Made by a program: the position numbers and the translations under genes | NCBI RefSeq assembly: GCF_014646275.1 | Contig: NZ_BMND01000021.1 | Location: 62,001 to 126,000, forward strand | Origin: Streptomyces kronopolitis | Lineage (GTDB): Bacteria > Actinomycetota > Actinomycetes > Streptomycetales > Streptomycetaceae | DNA: 64,000 nucleotides | Reading direction: 5' to 3' | The notes under the pieces: generated by a model | Seen by the model: the letters and a program-made list of their open reading frames with translations, nothing else | Told to the model about the DNA's origin: nothing | The model's database searches: none | Shown here: positions 1 to 8,560 of the stretch, piece by piece | Position numbering within the stretch: the stretch's first letter is position 1 | Layout of the letters: each line of letters begins with the position of its first letter

Positions 1-1053
1 GGACCGGAAGGGTATGTACTCGCCGAAGGGCACCAGCCGCATCTTGGCGTAGCGCTCCCCGGTCGGCCCGTGCGGGCCGATCATGACGGCGCTCTTGTAG
101 ATCCCGGCCCGCCCGGCGCGCGGCGAGTCGGCGTTGACCAGCAGGTCCGCCCCGGTCTCCCGGGAGAGGGCGGCGAGGCGGGCGGCGAGCGCCGGACGGT
201 CCGCCGGGTCCTGGTAGAGGCTGCTCTCGCCCCAGACGACCAGGCGCACCCCGCGGCCCGCCAGCGACCGGGTGAGCGCCTCGCTGCGGGCCAGCCGCGC
301 CGAGGGGGTGCCCGTCGGGCCGGGCTGGACGACCGCGAACCGCACCGTGCCCGCAGGGCGGGGGACGGGCGCCCGGAACCATGCCGCGGTGATCGCTAGC
401 GCGCACACCAGCAGCCCCGAGACGGCGGGCCGCCAGGCCGCGGGGCGGGCCAGCAGCTCCGCCACCGCGGTGTTCACCGCCACGATCAGCAGACTCAGCA
501 GCCACACCCCGCCGATCGACGCCAGCCGCAGCGCGGGCGGCACCTGCCACTGGCCGGCGCCCAGCAGCCCCCAGGGGCCGCCCAAGTACTCCCAGGAGCG
601 GACCAGTTCGACCATCAGCCAGCCCGACGGCACCAGCACCAGCGCGGCGGCGAACCGCCCGCCCGTCGCCCGCCGCCCCGCGCCGCCCGCCGCCTCCCGC
701 GGGCCGGGGGACGCCTCGCCCAGCAGCGCACGCACCAGCAGCCCCCACGGCGCCCACAGCGCCCCCAGCAGCAGGGCGAGCACCAGGATGAAGACGTGCA
801 GGCTCGGCAGCAGCCAGTGGTGGACGGCGAGCATGAACCCGGCGCCGCCCAGCCAGCCGTCCAGCGCCGCCCGCTGGTAGCTCGGCGCCGACCGGACCAG
901 CAGCAGCCAGGGGACCAGGGCGACATACGACAGCCACCACCACGACGGCGCGGGAAACGTGAGGGCCGGTACCGCGCCGGCCAGGGCGGCGGCCGGCCCC
1001 CGCGTCCAGGGGGAGCCGAGCCACCGCGCCCGGTGGCCGAACGGTGTGCCCAT
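1..1053 (-). CDS. lnt: Apolipoprotein N-acyltransferase, 3' end outside window
   Basis: The frame opens at an ATG (1051-1053, minus strand; MGTPFGHRARW) and stays open to the window edge, giving about 350 residues. The N-terminal half is a run of hydrophobic membrane segments typical of Lnt. The second half has the carbon-nitrogen hydrolase features VVWGES (around residues 270-275) and LVPFGEYIP close to the edge, where Lnt and nitrilases carry catalytic Glu and substrate-loop residues. Lnt N-acylates the amino-terminal Cys of lipoproteins in the membrane; actinomycete copies are often fused to or followed by a dolichol-phosphate-mannose synthase, which cannot be seen here. The Lys of the catalytic triad should lie near GERYAKMRLVPF. 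Confident on family; the C-terminus is missing. Confidence 0.88.
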   Translation of the reverse strand, partial: MGTPFGHRARWLGSPWTRGPAAALAGAVPALTFPAPSWWWLSYVALVPWLLLVRSAPSYQRAALDGWLGGAGFMLAVHHWLLPSLHVFILVLALLLGALWAPWGLLVRALLGEASPGPREAAGGAGRRATGGRFAAALVLVPSGWLMVELVRSWEYLGGPWGLLGAGQWQVPPALRLASIGGVWLLSLLIVAVNTAVAELLARPAAWRPAVSGLLVCALAITAAWFRAPVPRPAGTVRFAVVQPGPTGTPSARLARSEALTRSLAGRGVRLVVWGESSLYQDPADRPALAARLAALSRETGADLLVNADSPRAGRAGIYKSAVMIGPHGPTGERYAKMRLVPFGEYIPFRS

Positions 1054-1171
1054 GCCGCCTCCCTCGTCCCGGTGTCCGGCTCTCGGACGGCCAGTGTGCG
1101 CGGGTCGGCGGATCAAGGAAAGGGGGTGTCGCCGCAACGGCCGATTGCGGGCCGGCAGGGGCCGGGGGCGG

Positions 1172-1675
1172 TCAGTCGCCGGGCAGCTCCGCCCGGCGCC
1201 ACTTCTCGTGGACCACGACCCCGGTCAGCCGCCAGCCGTCGGGGGTGCGGCGGGCGGCGAAGTCGTAGCGCCCGCCGCAGGTGTAATTGGGGGAGACTGC
1301 CTCCTCGTCGTCGGTCTCCGAGACAGGACCGGCGACCCGCATCGGGTTGAGGTAGTCGGCCCGGACCGTGGCGGTGTCGGCGGGTGTGCCGTCCGGCCGG
1401 GCGAGGCCGACCCGGCGGTTGACGATCAGATGCTGGCGCATCGCGAACTGCCCCAGCATCTGGGCGAGCCAGGCCGCGATGTCCTCGGCGCCGCCCTCGA
1501 TGCCGCCCGCCGAGCGGTAGTCGGCCCGCCCGTCCGGGGTGAACAGGGCCAGATAGCCGGGCCAGTCCCCGTCGTCCACCGCACGGGCGTAGCCGGTGAT
1601 CAGATCGTCGAGGGCCAGCCGGTCCATGATCGTGGAGTGTTCCGCGCGCTGCGTCATCGCCACAGTTTTCGGCAT
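1172..1675 (-). CDS. SnoaL-like / NTF2-fold protein
   Basis: This is a 167-residue protein from the start MPKTVAMTQ; MTQ at 1657 is an equally possible start because neither has a strong ribosome binding site. The pattern (LALDDLITGYARAVDDGDWPGYLALFTPDGRADYR, then a central HLIVNRRVG and a C-terminal DGWRLTGVVVHEKW) is that of the SnoaL_4/NTF2 cone fold, which includes hydroxysteroid isomerase-like, dehydratase-like and binding-only proteins. No pathway partner lies next to it: it sits between lnt and an ABC exporter transcribed the same way. Enzymatic function cannot be assigned. Confidence 0.75.
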   Translation of the reverse strand: MPKTVAMTQRAEHSTIMDRLALDDLITGYARAVDDGDWPGYLALFTPDGRADYRSAGGIEGGAEDIAAWLAQMLGQFAMRQHLIVNRRVGLARPDGTPADTATVRADYLNPMRVAGPVSETDDEEAVSPNYTCGGRYDFAARRTPDGWRLTGVVVHEKWRRAELPGD

Positions 1676-1732
1676 GGCGCGGGCCCCCGCCAAGAGGCAG
1701 GGGCCCAGGGCGTGTCCGCTACCGGCGGGGCG

Positions 1733-3682
1733 TCAGTTCGCCAGCGCCGCCAGCGGATCCTGCCCCGCGTCCGGGCGGCCGGCTTCCTCCCCGGTGGCAG
1801 GCCCGGCCTCCGGGTGCTCCGGCGCGTCGGTGAACTGGGTCCGGTACAGCTCCGCGTACCGCCCGCCGTCCGCCAGCAGCGCCTCGTGCGTACCGCGCTC
1901 GACGATCCGCCCGTCCTCGACGACGAGGATCACGTCCGCGGCCCGTACGGTCGACAGCCGGTGCGCGATGACCAGGGCGGTGCGGCCCTCCAGCGCCTCG
2001 GTGAGCGCCTCCTGGACGGCCGCCTCGGAGGTGTTGTCCAGATGGGCGGTCGCCTCGTCGAGGATCACCACCCGGGGGTGGGCGAGCAGCAGCCGGGCGA
2101 TGGTCAGCCGCTGCCGTTCGCCGCCGGAGAGCCGGTAGCCGCGCTCGCCGACGACGGTGTCCAGGCCGTCGGGCAGCCGGTCGATCAGCTCCGCCAGCCG
2201 GGCCCGGCGCAGCGCGTCCCACAGCTCGGCCTCCGCCGCCTCCGGCCGGGCCAGCAGCAGGTTCTCGCGGATCGAGTCATGGAAGAGATGCCCGTCCTGG
2301 GTGACCATGCCCAGGACCTCGCGCAGCGAGGCGGCCGTCAGATCGCGCACGTCCACCCCGGCCAGCCGGACCGCCCCGGAGTCGGCGTCGTACAGCCGCG
2401 GCAGCAGCTGCGCCACGGTGGACTTGCCGGCCCCCGAGGAGCCGACCAGGGCGACCATCTGGCCCGGCTCGGCGCGGAAGGAGATGCCATGCAGGACCTC
2501 CTCGCCGCCGCGGGTGTCGAGGGCGGCGACCTCCTCCAGGGAGGCCAGCGAGACCTTGTCGGCCGCGGGGTAGCCGAAGCGGACGGAGTCGAACTCCACC
2601 GACACCGGCCCCTCGGGCACCGCGCGGGCGTCCGGCTTCTCGGTGATCAGCGGTTCGAGGTCGAGCACCTCGAAGACCCGCTCGAAGCTGACCAGCGCGC
2701 TCATCACCTCGATATGGGCGCCGGACAGCGCGGTCAGCGGGGCGTAGAGCCGGGTCAGCAGCAGGGCGAGCGAGACGATCGCGCCGGGCTCCAGCCGTCC
2801 GTGCAGGGCCAGGAAGCCGCCCAGTCCGTAGACGACGGCCAGCGCCAGGGCGGAGACCAGGGTGAGCGCGGTGACGAAGTACGTCTGGACCATCGCCGAG
2901 CGGACCCCGATGTCGCGCACCCGGCGGGCCCGGGTGGCGAATTCGGCCGACTCGCGGGCGGGCCGTCCCATCAGCTTGACGAGGGTGGCGCCGGGCGCGG
3001 AGAACCGCTCGGTCATCTGGGTGCCCATCGCCGCGTTGTGGTCGGCGCCCTCCCGGCGCAGGTCCGCCAGCCGGCGGCCGACGCGGCGGGCGGGCAGTAC
3101 GAACACCGGCAGCAGCACCAGCGCGATCAGGGTGATCTGCCAGGACAGCCCGAGCATCACCACGAGGGTGAGCAGCAGCGTCACGATGTTGCTGACGACG
3201 CCGGACAGGGTGTCGCTGAACGCCCGCTGGGCGCCGATCACATCGTTGTTCAGCCGGCTGACCAGCGCGCCGGTGCGGGTGCGGGTGAAGAACGCGAGGG
3301 GCATCCGCTGGACGTGGTCGTACACCGTCGTCCGCAGATCGAGGATCAGCCCCTCCCCGATGCCCGCCGACAGCCAGCGGGTCAGCAGCCCCAGCCCCGC
3401 CTCCGCGACCGCGATGACGGCGATCAGCCCGGACAGGCCGACGACCACGTCCGGCGGATCGCCGCTCACGATCGCGTCCACCACCCGGCCCGCGAGCAGC
3501 GGGGTGGCCACCGCGAGCAGCGCGGTCAGCGAGCTGAGGACGAGGAACCACAGCAGCCGGCGGCGGTGCGGGCGGGCGAACGCCGTGATGCGGCGCAGGG
3601 TGGCGCGGGAGAAGCGGCGCCGCCCCTGCTGGGCGGTCATCGTGCTGTGCAGCGCATGCCAGGCGGTGACTTCCATGTCCAT
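1733..3682 (-). CDS. ABC-type multidrug exporter, fused permease-ATPase
   Basis: The 649-residue protein has an N-terminal six-helix exporter domain (about residues 35-330) and a C-terminal nucleotide-binding domain with Walker A GSSGAGKST, signature LSGGERQRL and Walker B VVILDEATAHLD. It is a half-transporter expected to work as a dimer in the plasma membrane, exporting a lipophilic compound. Its promoter region carries a SoxR-type box between a 19-bp-spaced -35/-10 pair (3743-3773), so it is probably induced by redox-active compounds. From memory, the S. coelicolor SoxR regulon includes an ABC transporter, and this could be its counterpart. The start MDMEVTAW could also be the Met two codons in. 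Confidence 0.9.
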   Translation of the reverse strand: MDMEVTAWHALHSTMTAQQGRRRFSRATLRRITAFARPHRRRLLWFLVLSSLTALLAVATPLLAGRVVDAIVSGDPPDVVVGLSGLIAVIAVAEAGLGLLTRWLSAGIGEGLILDLRTTVYDHVQRMPLAFFTRTRTGALVSRLNNDVIGAQRAFSDTLSGVVSNIVTLLLTLVVMLGLSWQITLIALVLLPVFVLPARRVGRRLADLRREGADHNAAMGTQMTERFSAPGATLVKLMGRPARESAEFATRARRVRDIGVRSAMVQTYFVTALTLVSALALAVVYGLGGFLALHGRLEPGAIVSLALLLTRLYAPLTALSGAHIEVMSALVSFERVFEVLDLEPLITEKPDARAVPEGPVSVEFDSVRFGYPAADKVSLASLEEVAALDTRGGEEVLHGISFRAEPGQMVALVGSSGAGKSTVAQLLPRLYDADSGAVRLAGVDVRDLTAASLREVLGMVTQDGHLFHDSIRENLLLARPEAAEAELWDALRRARLAELIDRLPDGLDTVVGERGYRLSGGERQRLTIARLLLAHPRVVILDEATAHLDNTSEAAVQEALTEALEGRTALVIAHRLSTVRAADVILVVEDGRIVERGTHEALLADGGRYAELYRTQFTDAPEHPEAGPATGEEAGRPDAGQDPLAALAN

Positions 3683-3742
3683 TCGTGGCCTCCGAGCCGT
3701 CGGGTCGTCACGGGATCGCCGTGCGTGACCGGCGACATGAGA

Positions 3743-3773
3743 AACCTAGAACCTCAAGCAATGTTGAGGTCAA
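3743..3773 (-). promoter_or_regulatory. SoxR-type promoter of the ABC exporter
   Basis: On the minus strand a -35 TTGACC (plus 3768-3773) and a -10 TAGGTT (plus 3743-3748) are separated by exactly 19 bp. The spacer region is filled by the dyad ACCTCAA-N6-TTGAGGT (3751-3770). A 19-bp spacer with a central CCTCAA/TTGAGG palindrome is the hallmark of MerR-family SoxR promoters, in which the activator untwists an overlong spacer. The transcript would start near 3736, about 54 nt before the exporter ATG. No soxR gene lies in the window, so the regulator would act in trans. Confidence 0.85.
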
Positions 3774-3882
3774 CCGAATCCGGCACGCTCACCCGCACGG
3801 GCCGCCACCCGGCCCCGTCGGGTTCCGGCCATGATCAGCGTTCGCCGGACAGTCGGCCCCACCGCCGGGCTACGTTTCCCCG

Positions 3883-4389
3883 GTGACGCAGACCAGCCCG
3901 CACCGTGACACCGCACCGCCGACCACCGACGCCGAGGAGCGGCCGACGCTGCTCGCGTTCCTGGACTACCTGCGGGAAGCGGTGATCGCGAAGGCGCGGG
4001 GGCTGACGGAGCAGCAGGCGCGCACTCCCGGGGTGCCTTCGGGCACCAGCATCCTCGGCCTCGTCAAGCACCTGACCGCGGCGGAGCGGTACTGGTTCGT
4101 CCGGTCCTTCGCGGGCGAGGACATCGGGCCGGTGGACCTCGGCATGGAACTCGGCGGCGACGACAGCGCCGATGACCTGATCGCCGCCTACCGTGCCGCC
4201 GTCGCCCGGTCCAACGCGCTCGTCGAGGCCTGCGACGACCTGCGCCGGCCGTGCGCCCGCCCGGCCGGCGCGGCGAACGTGGTGCGCTCGCTGCGCTGGG
4301 TGCTGGTGCACATGATCGAGGAGACCGCCCGGCACGCGGGCCACGCCGACATCCTCCGCGAGCAGGCCGCCGGCGCCGTCGGCAGATGA
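3883..4389 (+). CDS. DinB / DUF664 family protein
   Basis: The protein is 168 residues from a GTG start. The pattern TLLAFLDYLREAVIAKARGLTEQQAR, then SILGLVKHLTAAERYWF and a C-terminal VHMIEETARHAGHADILRE is the DinB-like four-helix bundle. The three His of KHL, VHM and RHAGH positions form the expected metal site. Many actinobacterial members are thiol-dependent (mycothiol) transferases; which substrate this one uses is unknown. A TACGTT (3871-3876) ends six bases before the GTG, so the mRNA may be leaderless. It is divergent from the ABC exporter and shares its regulatory region. Confidence 0.85.
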   Translation: MTQTSPHRDTAPPTTDAEERPTLLAFLDYLREAVIAKARGLTEQQARTPGVPSGTSILGLVKHLTAAERYWFVRSFAGEDIGPVDLGMELGGDDSADDLIAAYRAAVARSNALVEACDDLRRPCARPAGAANVVRSLRWVLVHMIEETARHAGHADILREQAAGAVGR

Positions 4390-4398
4390 CCCGCCGGC

Positions 4399-5841
4399 TC
4401 AGATCGGGCGTTCCCAGACCGTGGGCTCCTCGGCGCCGACGCCGCTGACCGTCAGCCGTACCGCGGACCGTCCGTCGGGGAGCGTGGCCAGGGCGTCCAC
4501 GACGACCGTGACGCGGACCGGGCCGGCCGGCCGGGACGCCGACGCCCCGGCCAGCGCCTTGGCCAGCGTCGCCACCAGCTCCTGGCCGCCCTCCTCGTCG
4601 AGGCGGGCCTCGATCGGGCCCACGAACCGCACCGACGGCCGGCCGCCGAGCGCGGCGGTGGCGGCGTCGGCCTCCCGCAGCACGCGGGTGCGCAGCCCGG
4701 GCGCCGCGGCCGGCCCCTGCTGGAGCGCGATGATCGCCGACCTGATCTCCTGGATCGTCGCGTCCAGCTCGTCGACCGCCCGGCCGACCCCGTCCGCCAC
4801 CTCCGGCAGCTGGGCCTTGCGCCGGGCGGTCTCCAGCAGCATCCCGGTGGCGAACAGCCGCTGGATGACCAGATCGTGCAGGTCGCGGGCGATGCGGTCG
4901 CGGTCCTCGAAGACGGCGAGCCGCTCACGGTCGCGGTGCCGGTCGGCGAGCACGAGGGCCACCGCGGCCTGCGAGGCGAACTGGGTCCCCAGGGTCCGCT
5001 CGGTATGGGTGAAGCGGCTCTCGCCGGGCTTGCGGCACAGCGCGAGGGCACCGAGCACCCGCCCGTTGCTGCGCAGCGGCACCAGCATCATCGGGCCGTA
5101 GTGGCGCGAGATCGGGGAGATCGAGCGGGGGTCGCCGGCGAAGTCGTCGGAGAACACCGCGAGGCCGGCGCGCACCTGGTGGACGACCGGGCTCTGCGCC
5201 GGGATCCGGGCGTGGTGGGCCTCCTCCCGTACCTCGTCGGGCAGCACCGTCGAGATCGCCACGATCTCCATGCCGCCCTCGTCGTCCGGCAGCAGCACCG
5301 CCCCGGTCGCCGCCTCGGCCAGCTCCCGGCCCCGCTCGGCGACGACGGTCAGCGCGTGGCTGGTGGTCGAGCCGGTCTCGGGTCCGGCCAGCAGCGCCGT
5401 GGTCACGGAGGCGGCCCCGTCGATCCAGCGCCTGCGCTGCCGGGCGGCCGCGTGCATCCGGGCATTGCTCATGGCGATACCGGCCTCGGTGGCCAGCACC
5501 CGCACCAGGTGGAGATCCGCGTCCCCGAAGCGGCCGCCGCCGATCTTCCCCGCCACGCACAGCGTGCCGAACAGCTCCCCCTGTACCTGTATGGGCACCT
5601 CCAGCAGGGCTTCGCCGGGCTGCCCGACCCCGGGGGAGGCGCCGTGGGTGATCAGCTCGCCGGGGCCGTCGCCGTCCTCGTCGAAGGTGCTGACCTCGGC
5701 GCGGCGCGCGCCGGTCAGCGCGGCGGCGGTCTCCGCGAGGCGATCCAGCGCAGGGCGCAGATCGTGATCGGAACCGACTGTGACCAGCGCTTCCAGCAGC
5801 TGCGGGAGACGGGAGATCGGCCCGCCCGCCAGCGCGCGCAA
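4399..5841 (-). CDS. GAF-GAF histidine kinase, ATPase domain eroded
   Basis: The 480-residue frame opens at a TTG; there is no ATG upstream, so the start is uncertain and could lie some 20 codons earlier. Two GAF domains (about residues 25-128 and 150-298) precede a HisKA_3 helix with the phospho-acceptor sequence RDLHDLVIQRLF (His322), as in the DevS/DosS family. The expected HATPase_c domain that should follow (residues about 410-480) shows no N box and no DxGxG motif; it ends in a short Pro/Val-rich tail. The protein can probably sense and dimerise, but autophosphorylation from ATP is doubtful. No response regulator lies next to it. Confidence 0.82.
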   Translation of the reverse strand: MRALAGGPISRLPQLLEALVTVGSDHDLRPALDRLAETAAALTGARRAEVSTFDEDGDGPGELITHGASPGVGQPGEALLEVPIQVQGELFGTLCVAGKIGGGRFGDADLHLVRVLATEAGIAMSNARMHAAARQRRRWIDGAASVTTALLAGPETGSTTSHALTVVAERGRELAEAATGAVLLPDDEGGMEIVAISTVLPDEVREEAHHARIPAQSPVVHQVRAGLAVFSDDFAGDPRSISPISRHYGPMMLVPLRSNGRVLGALALCRKPGESRFTHTERTLGTQFASQAAVALVLADRHRDRERLAVFEDRDRIARDLHDLVIQRLFATGMLLETARRKAQLPEVADGVGRAVDELDATIQEIRSAIIALQQGPAAAPGLRTRVLREADAATAALGGRPSVRFVGPIEARLDEEGGQELVATLAKALAGASASRPAGPVRVTVVVDALATLPDGRSAVRLTVSGVGAEEPTVWERPI

Positions 5842-6455
5842 GCTCCGCGCGGTGCGGTCGGGGCAATCTCTCGCGGGGTCCGACGGCTTCAGGGCACACC
5901 TCTCACTTTCCGGCCGTTCCGACAGTCTAATTCGGCCGAAAGTGTGTTATTCGTACCAGACGGATGAAGTCTCCGGTTAGCCGGGGAGACCATCCCACCT
6001 GCGGCGCACCGGTCGGGGCCGGCGATCCGGTCGCTCCGGGGCCGCGCACAAAGGCCTGATCCCTCCCGTCCGGACCTCCCGGAACGGGCCGGCGGTGCGG
6101 CCGGCCGACCGGGCCACCGGGCAGGCCACCGGGGGCGGCGGGGCGCGAGCGGTGGCCGGAGACCGCCCCTCGGCGCCCCTTCTCGGCCACACCTGCCATG
6201 GGCGACTTTGAGACAACCTGGAGATGGGGCCCGTGCCGGGACTTGAGGCCCCCGGGCTGCGGGTAAGCCGTAGTCAACTACCGGGCACAGCTGCACAAAC
6301 GCACGGGCACAGCCGACAAGCCACCACACCACCGACGACCCGGAAACGGGCCGAACCCGCCCGGATCGCGCCGGGCGCCCCCCACACGTTCCGAACATCT
6401 CCGCCGCAGACGCGTGGCCGTATCCCGCGCCTCGGCATGAAAGTGGGCCGGGCCG
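5842..6455. other. Intergenic region between kinase and STAS genes
   Basis: No convincing gene is seen in these 614 bases; the open frames on both strands have no recognisable protein character. A perfect 10-bp palindrome TTCGGCCGAA (5931-5940) lies about 90 bp upstream of the kinase start and could be an operator. Nothing else is supported. Confidence 0.5.
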
Positions 6456-6872
6456 ATGGATGAAGGTCAGTTCTACCCGAGACTCGTGGGACCCAGCCGC
6501 GCGGCGGGCGGCACCACCCTTCTCGAAATCCGCGGTGAGCTGGACATCCTCGCCGTGTCGGTGCTGTCCGACCGGCTCGACGACATCACCGGCGCCCAGG
6601 GCGTCGACCTCGTGCTGGACGTGCGCGCGGTGACGTTCATCGACTGCGCCGGGCTCTCCCTGCTCAGCCGCGCCCGCCAGCGCACCCGGCAGCGGGGCGG
6701 CAGGCTGCGGCTGACCGGGGCCGGCGGGGACGGGAGCGTGGCGCGGCTGCTGCGCATGACCGGCCTGGAGGGCAGCTTCGACCTCGTCCCCGACGACGCC
6801 GCGGCGGACAGCCTCGCCGGGACCGCCGGGCCGGCCGGCGTCACGGACGGTGCCGGCACCGCCGTCGCCTGA
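6456..6872 (+). CDS. STAS-domain anti-sigma-factor antagonist-like protein
   Basis: This 138-residue protein has a single STAS domain: TLLEIRGELDILAVSVLSDRL, the central LVLDVRAVTFIDCAGLSLL and a C-terminal Ala/Gly-rich tail after about residue 115. STAS antagonists free a sigma factor by binding an anti-sigma kinase and are switched off by phosphorylation of the Ser or Thr right after Asp in the DSxG loop. Here that residue is Cys64 (DCAG), so it cannot be phosphorylated at the usual place. No anti-sigma kinase or sigma gene adjoins it. The start is the ATG at 6456, with only a weak ribosome binding site. Confidence 0.85.
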   Translation: MDEGQFYPRLVGPSRAAGGTTLLEIRGELDILAVSVLSDRLDDITGAQGVDLVLDVRAVTFIDCAGLSLLSRARQRTRQRGGRLRLTGAGGDGSVARLLRMTGLEGSFDLVPDDAAADSLAGTAGPAGVTDGAGTAVA

Positions 6873-6932
6873 CGCCGCCCGCGCGGCTGTCCGCCCCGGC
6901 CCCGCCCCGCCCCCAGCGGTCCGGGCCCCGGC

Positions 6933-7427
6933 TCAGGCCGGAAGGGCCGCCTCGATGACGCCGACCAGCTCCTCGGCCTCCGGCTCGGTGCGCGGCCGGA
7001 AGCGGCCCGCGATCTCGCCCTCGGGGCCGATCAGGAACTTCTCGAAGTTCCACTGGACGTCACCGGCCGTGCCCTCGGCGTCCTCGGCGGCGGTCAGCGC
7101 CGCGTACAGCGGATGCCGGTCCGCGCCGTTGACATCGGTCTTCTCGAACAGCGGGAAACTCACGCCGTACGTCGCCGAGCAGAACGTGGCGATCTCCTCC
7201 GCGCTGCCCGGCTCCTGGCCCGCGAACTGGTTGCTGGGGAAGCCCAGCACGGTGAAGCCGCGGTCGCCGTAGCGCTGCTGGAGCCGCTCCAGGCCGGTGT
7301 ACTGCGGGGTCAGCCCGCACTTGGAGGCCACATTGACCACCAGCAGGGCCTTGCCCCGGTAGTCGGCGAGGGAGGCGGGCTCACCGGTCAGGGTGCGCAG
7401 CGGGATGTCGTACAGGCTCACGGTCAT
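6933..7427 (-). CDS. Glutathione-peroxidase-family peroxidase
   Basis: The protein is 164 residues from MTVSLYDIPLRTL, which has a clear GAGGAG ribosome binding site; a longer upstream frame is not needed. It has the GPx signature NVASKCGLTPQYTGLE with peroxidatic Cys37 (Cys, not selenocysteine), the second motif FPSNQFAGQEP with Gln71 and the WNFEKFLI motif carrying the Trp and Asn of the catalytic tetrad. Bacterial Cys-type members usually take electrons from thioredoxin and reduce hydroperoxides in the cytoplasm. It stands alone; the next frame upstream on the same strand overlaps its start. Confidence 0.93.
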   Translation of the reverse strand: MTVSLYDIPLRTLTGEPASLADYRGKALLVVNVASKCGLTPQYTGLERLQQRYGDRGFTVLGFPSNQFAGQEPGSAEEIATFCSATYGVSFPLFEKTDVNGADRHPLYAALTAAEDAEGTAGDVQWNFEKFLIGPEGEIAGRFRPRTEPEAEELVGVIEAALPA

Positions 7428-7692
7428 GCTCCTCGTTACGGGTCCGCGGAAAGGGACGTCCATCATCGGTCCCAACAGCGGCGCCCGTCCTGATCTTCCC
7501 CGGATCGTCGGTCGGCCAGGATACGGCCGGCCGGAGCCGGCCCGCGCGCCACTCCCTGAGCAGCTGGTCGAAGATCGGTGTCTCGCCCTCGGTCGGGCGG
7601 CGGGCCTGCGGGGCGGGGGGCGGCAGCGCCGGCGGCTGGTGGGGGAGGGAGAGGCGCTGGAAGGGGTGCGTGACGGGTTTCTTGGCGTCCAT
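7381..7692 (-). CDS. Conserved small hypothetical protein
   Basis: The frame gives about 103 residues from MDAKKPVTHPF (a longer start at 7734 is possible). It contains a proline-rich N-terminus and the segment TPIFDQLLREWRAG. I recall short streptomycete proteins with a TPIxDxLxxEW segment of this kind, so the gene may be real. Its last 16 codons overlap the start of the peroxidase gene in another frame and look like low-complexity read-through. No function can be proposed. Confidence 0.4.
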   Translation of the reverse strand: MDAKKPVTHPFQRLSLPHQPPALPPPAPQARRPTEGETPIFDQLLREWRAGRLRPAVSWPTDDPGKIRTGAAVGTDDGRPFPRTRNEEHDREPVRHPAAHPDR

Positions 7693-7734
7693 GTCCGGAC
7701 TCAACCGGAATTCGGTCGCCGAGTTGCGGGACAT

Positions 7735-8560
7735 GGCCGGGACGGCTCTGAGAAGCCCCTGCGGTGGTGACGGGCAGAAGATACGTTCGCGCGGCGTGGC
7801 AGCCGGGGGAGCGCCCCCGCCGGTTCGCGCCTCGTCGACGGGCGCGCACGCCGCCGGGTCCGGCCGCCGCGTTCCCCGCAGGCGGGGGCCGGGCCGGAGC
7901 CGGCCGCGTCGCCCGTGTGGCGGACCCGGCCCGGGCGCGGGTGACTCCGCGTCACGTCCCGCGGCATGTCGCGGCCCTCGTCGACCGCCTTAACGGCCCC
8001 TCCCCGTAAGCCTTTTGACGGCCCGAGACGCCCGGCGCCCCGCCCGCCGGTGCGGTCCGCCCGGGGCGCGCTCCGCCGCGGCGTCGGCACCGGGACGACG
8101 CGGCCCCCGCGGACCCGCTGTTCGGTACCTGGCGCCCCGAGGTGTCCCCCGTGCGGACGCGGTCGCCCTCACCCGCGCGAGCGCCGGGCGCGGCGCGCTT
8201 CCCGGCGCGCGGGGGCCGGGCCCCGTGACGTCCGGCGGGGCCCCGGAGAGCGGGCCGACCAGCGGTTCCGGTGCCCGCGGACCGGGATCCGGCTCCCGGC
8301 GGCGGGGCGCCCCGCCCGCTCCAGCGGCTGGGACGGGTACGGCAGATGGCGCACGGACGCCCGGGCGTGTCGCTGTTCGATCACCGTTCACCTGCATGGC
8401 TCACAGATCTCGCGCCGCCCGTGGGTCCCGGCCACGATCGAATCCGGGACGCCCCCGGACACCGGGCCGACCGTCCCACCATCCGGCTCAGTCACCGGAT
8501 CGCACCGGAACTGACGACGCACCACTGGGGCCACCGGGCCCCGAAGGAGATGCGTAGACG
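7735..8560. other. Gene-free stretch upstream of the pigment operon
   Basis: About 825 bases with no frame of credible protein composition on either strand (only Arg/Pro/Gly-rich frames typical of GC-rich non-coding DNA). The promoter of the pigment operon that starts at 8561 is expected here, but no clear -35/-10 pair stands out. In S. coelicolor the corresponding side of whiE carries a divergent hydroxylase gene; none is present here. Confidence 0.5.

Noticed and set aside
959..3886. A 975-codon open frame on the plus strand opposite the ABC exporter
   Set aside because: It is a shadow of the minus-strand exporter and NTF2-fold genes: composition is Arg/Gly/Gln/His-rich with no domain, while the minus strand encodes clear Walker and membrane segments.
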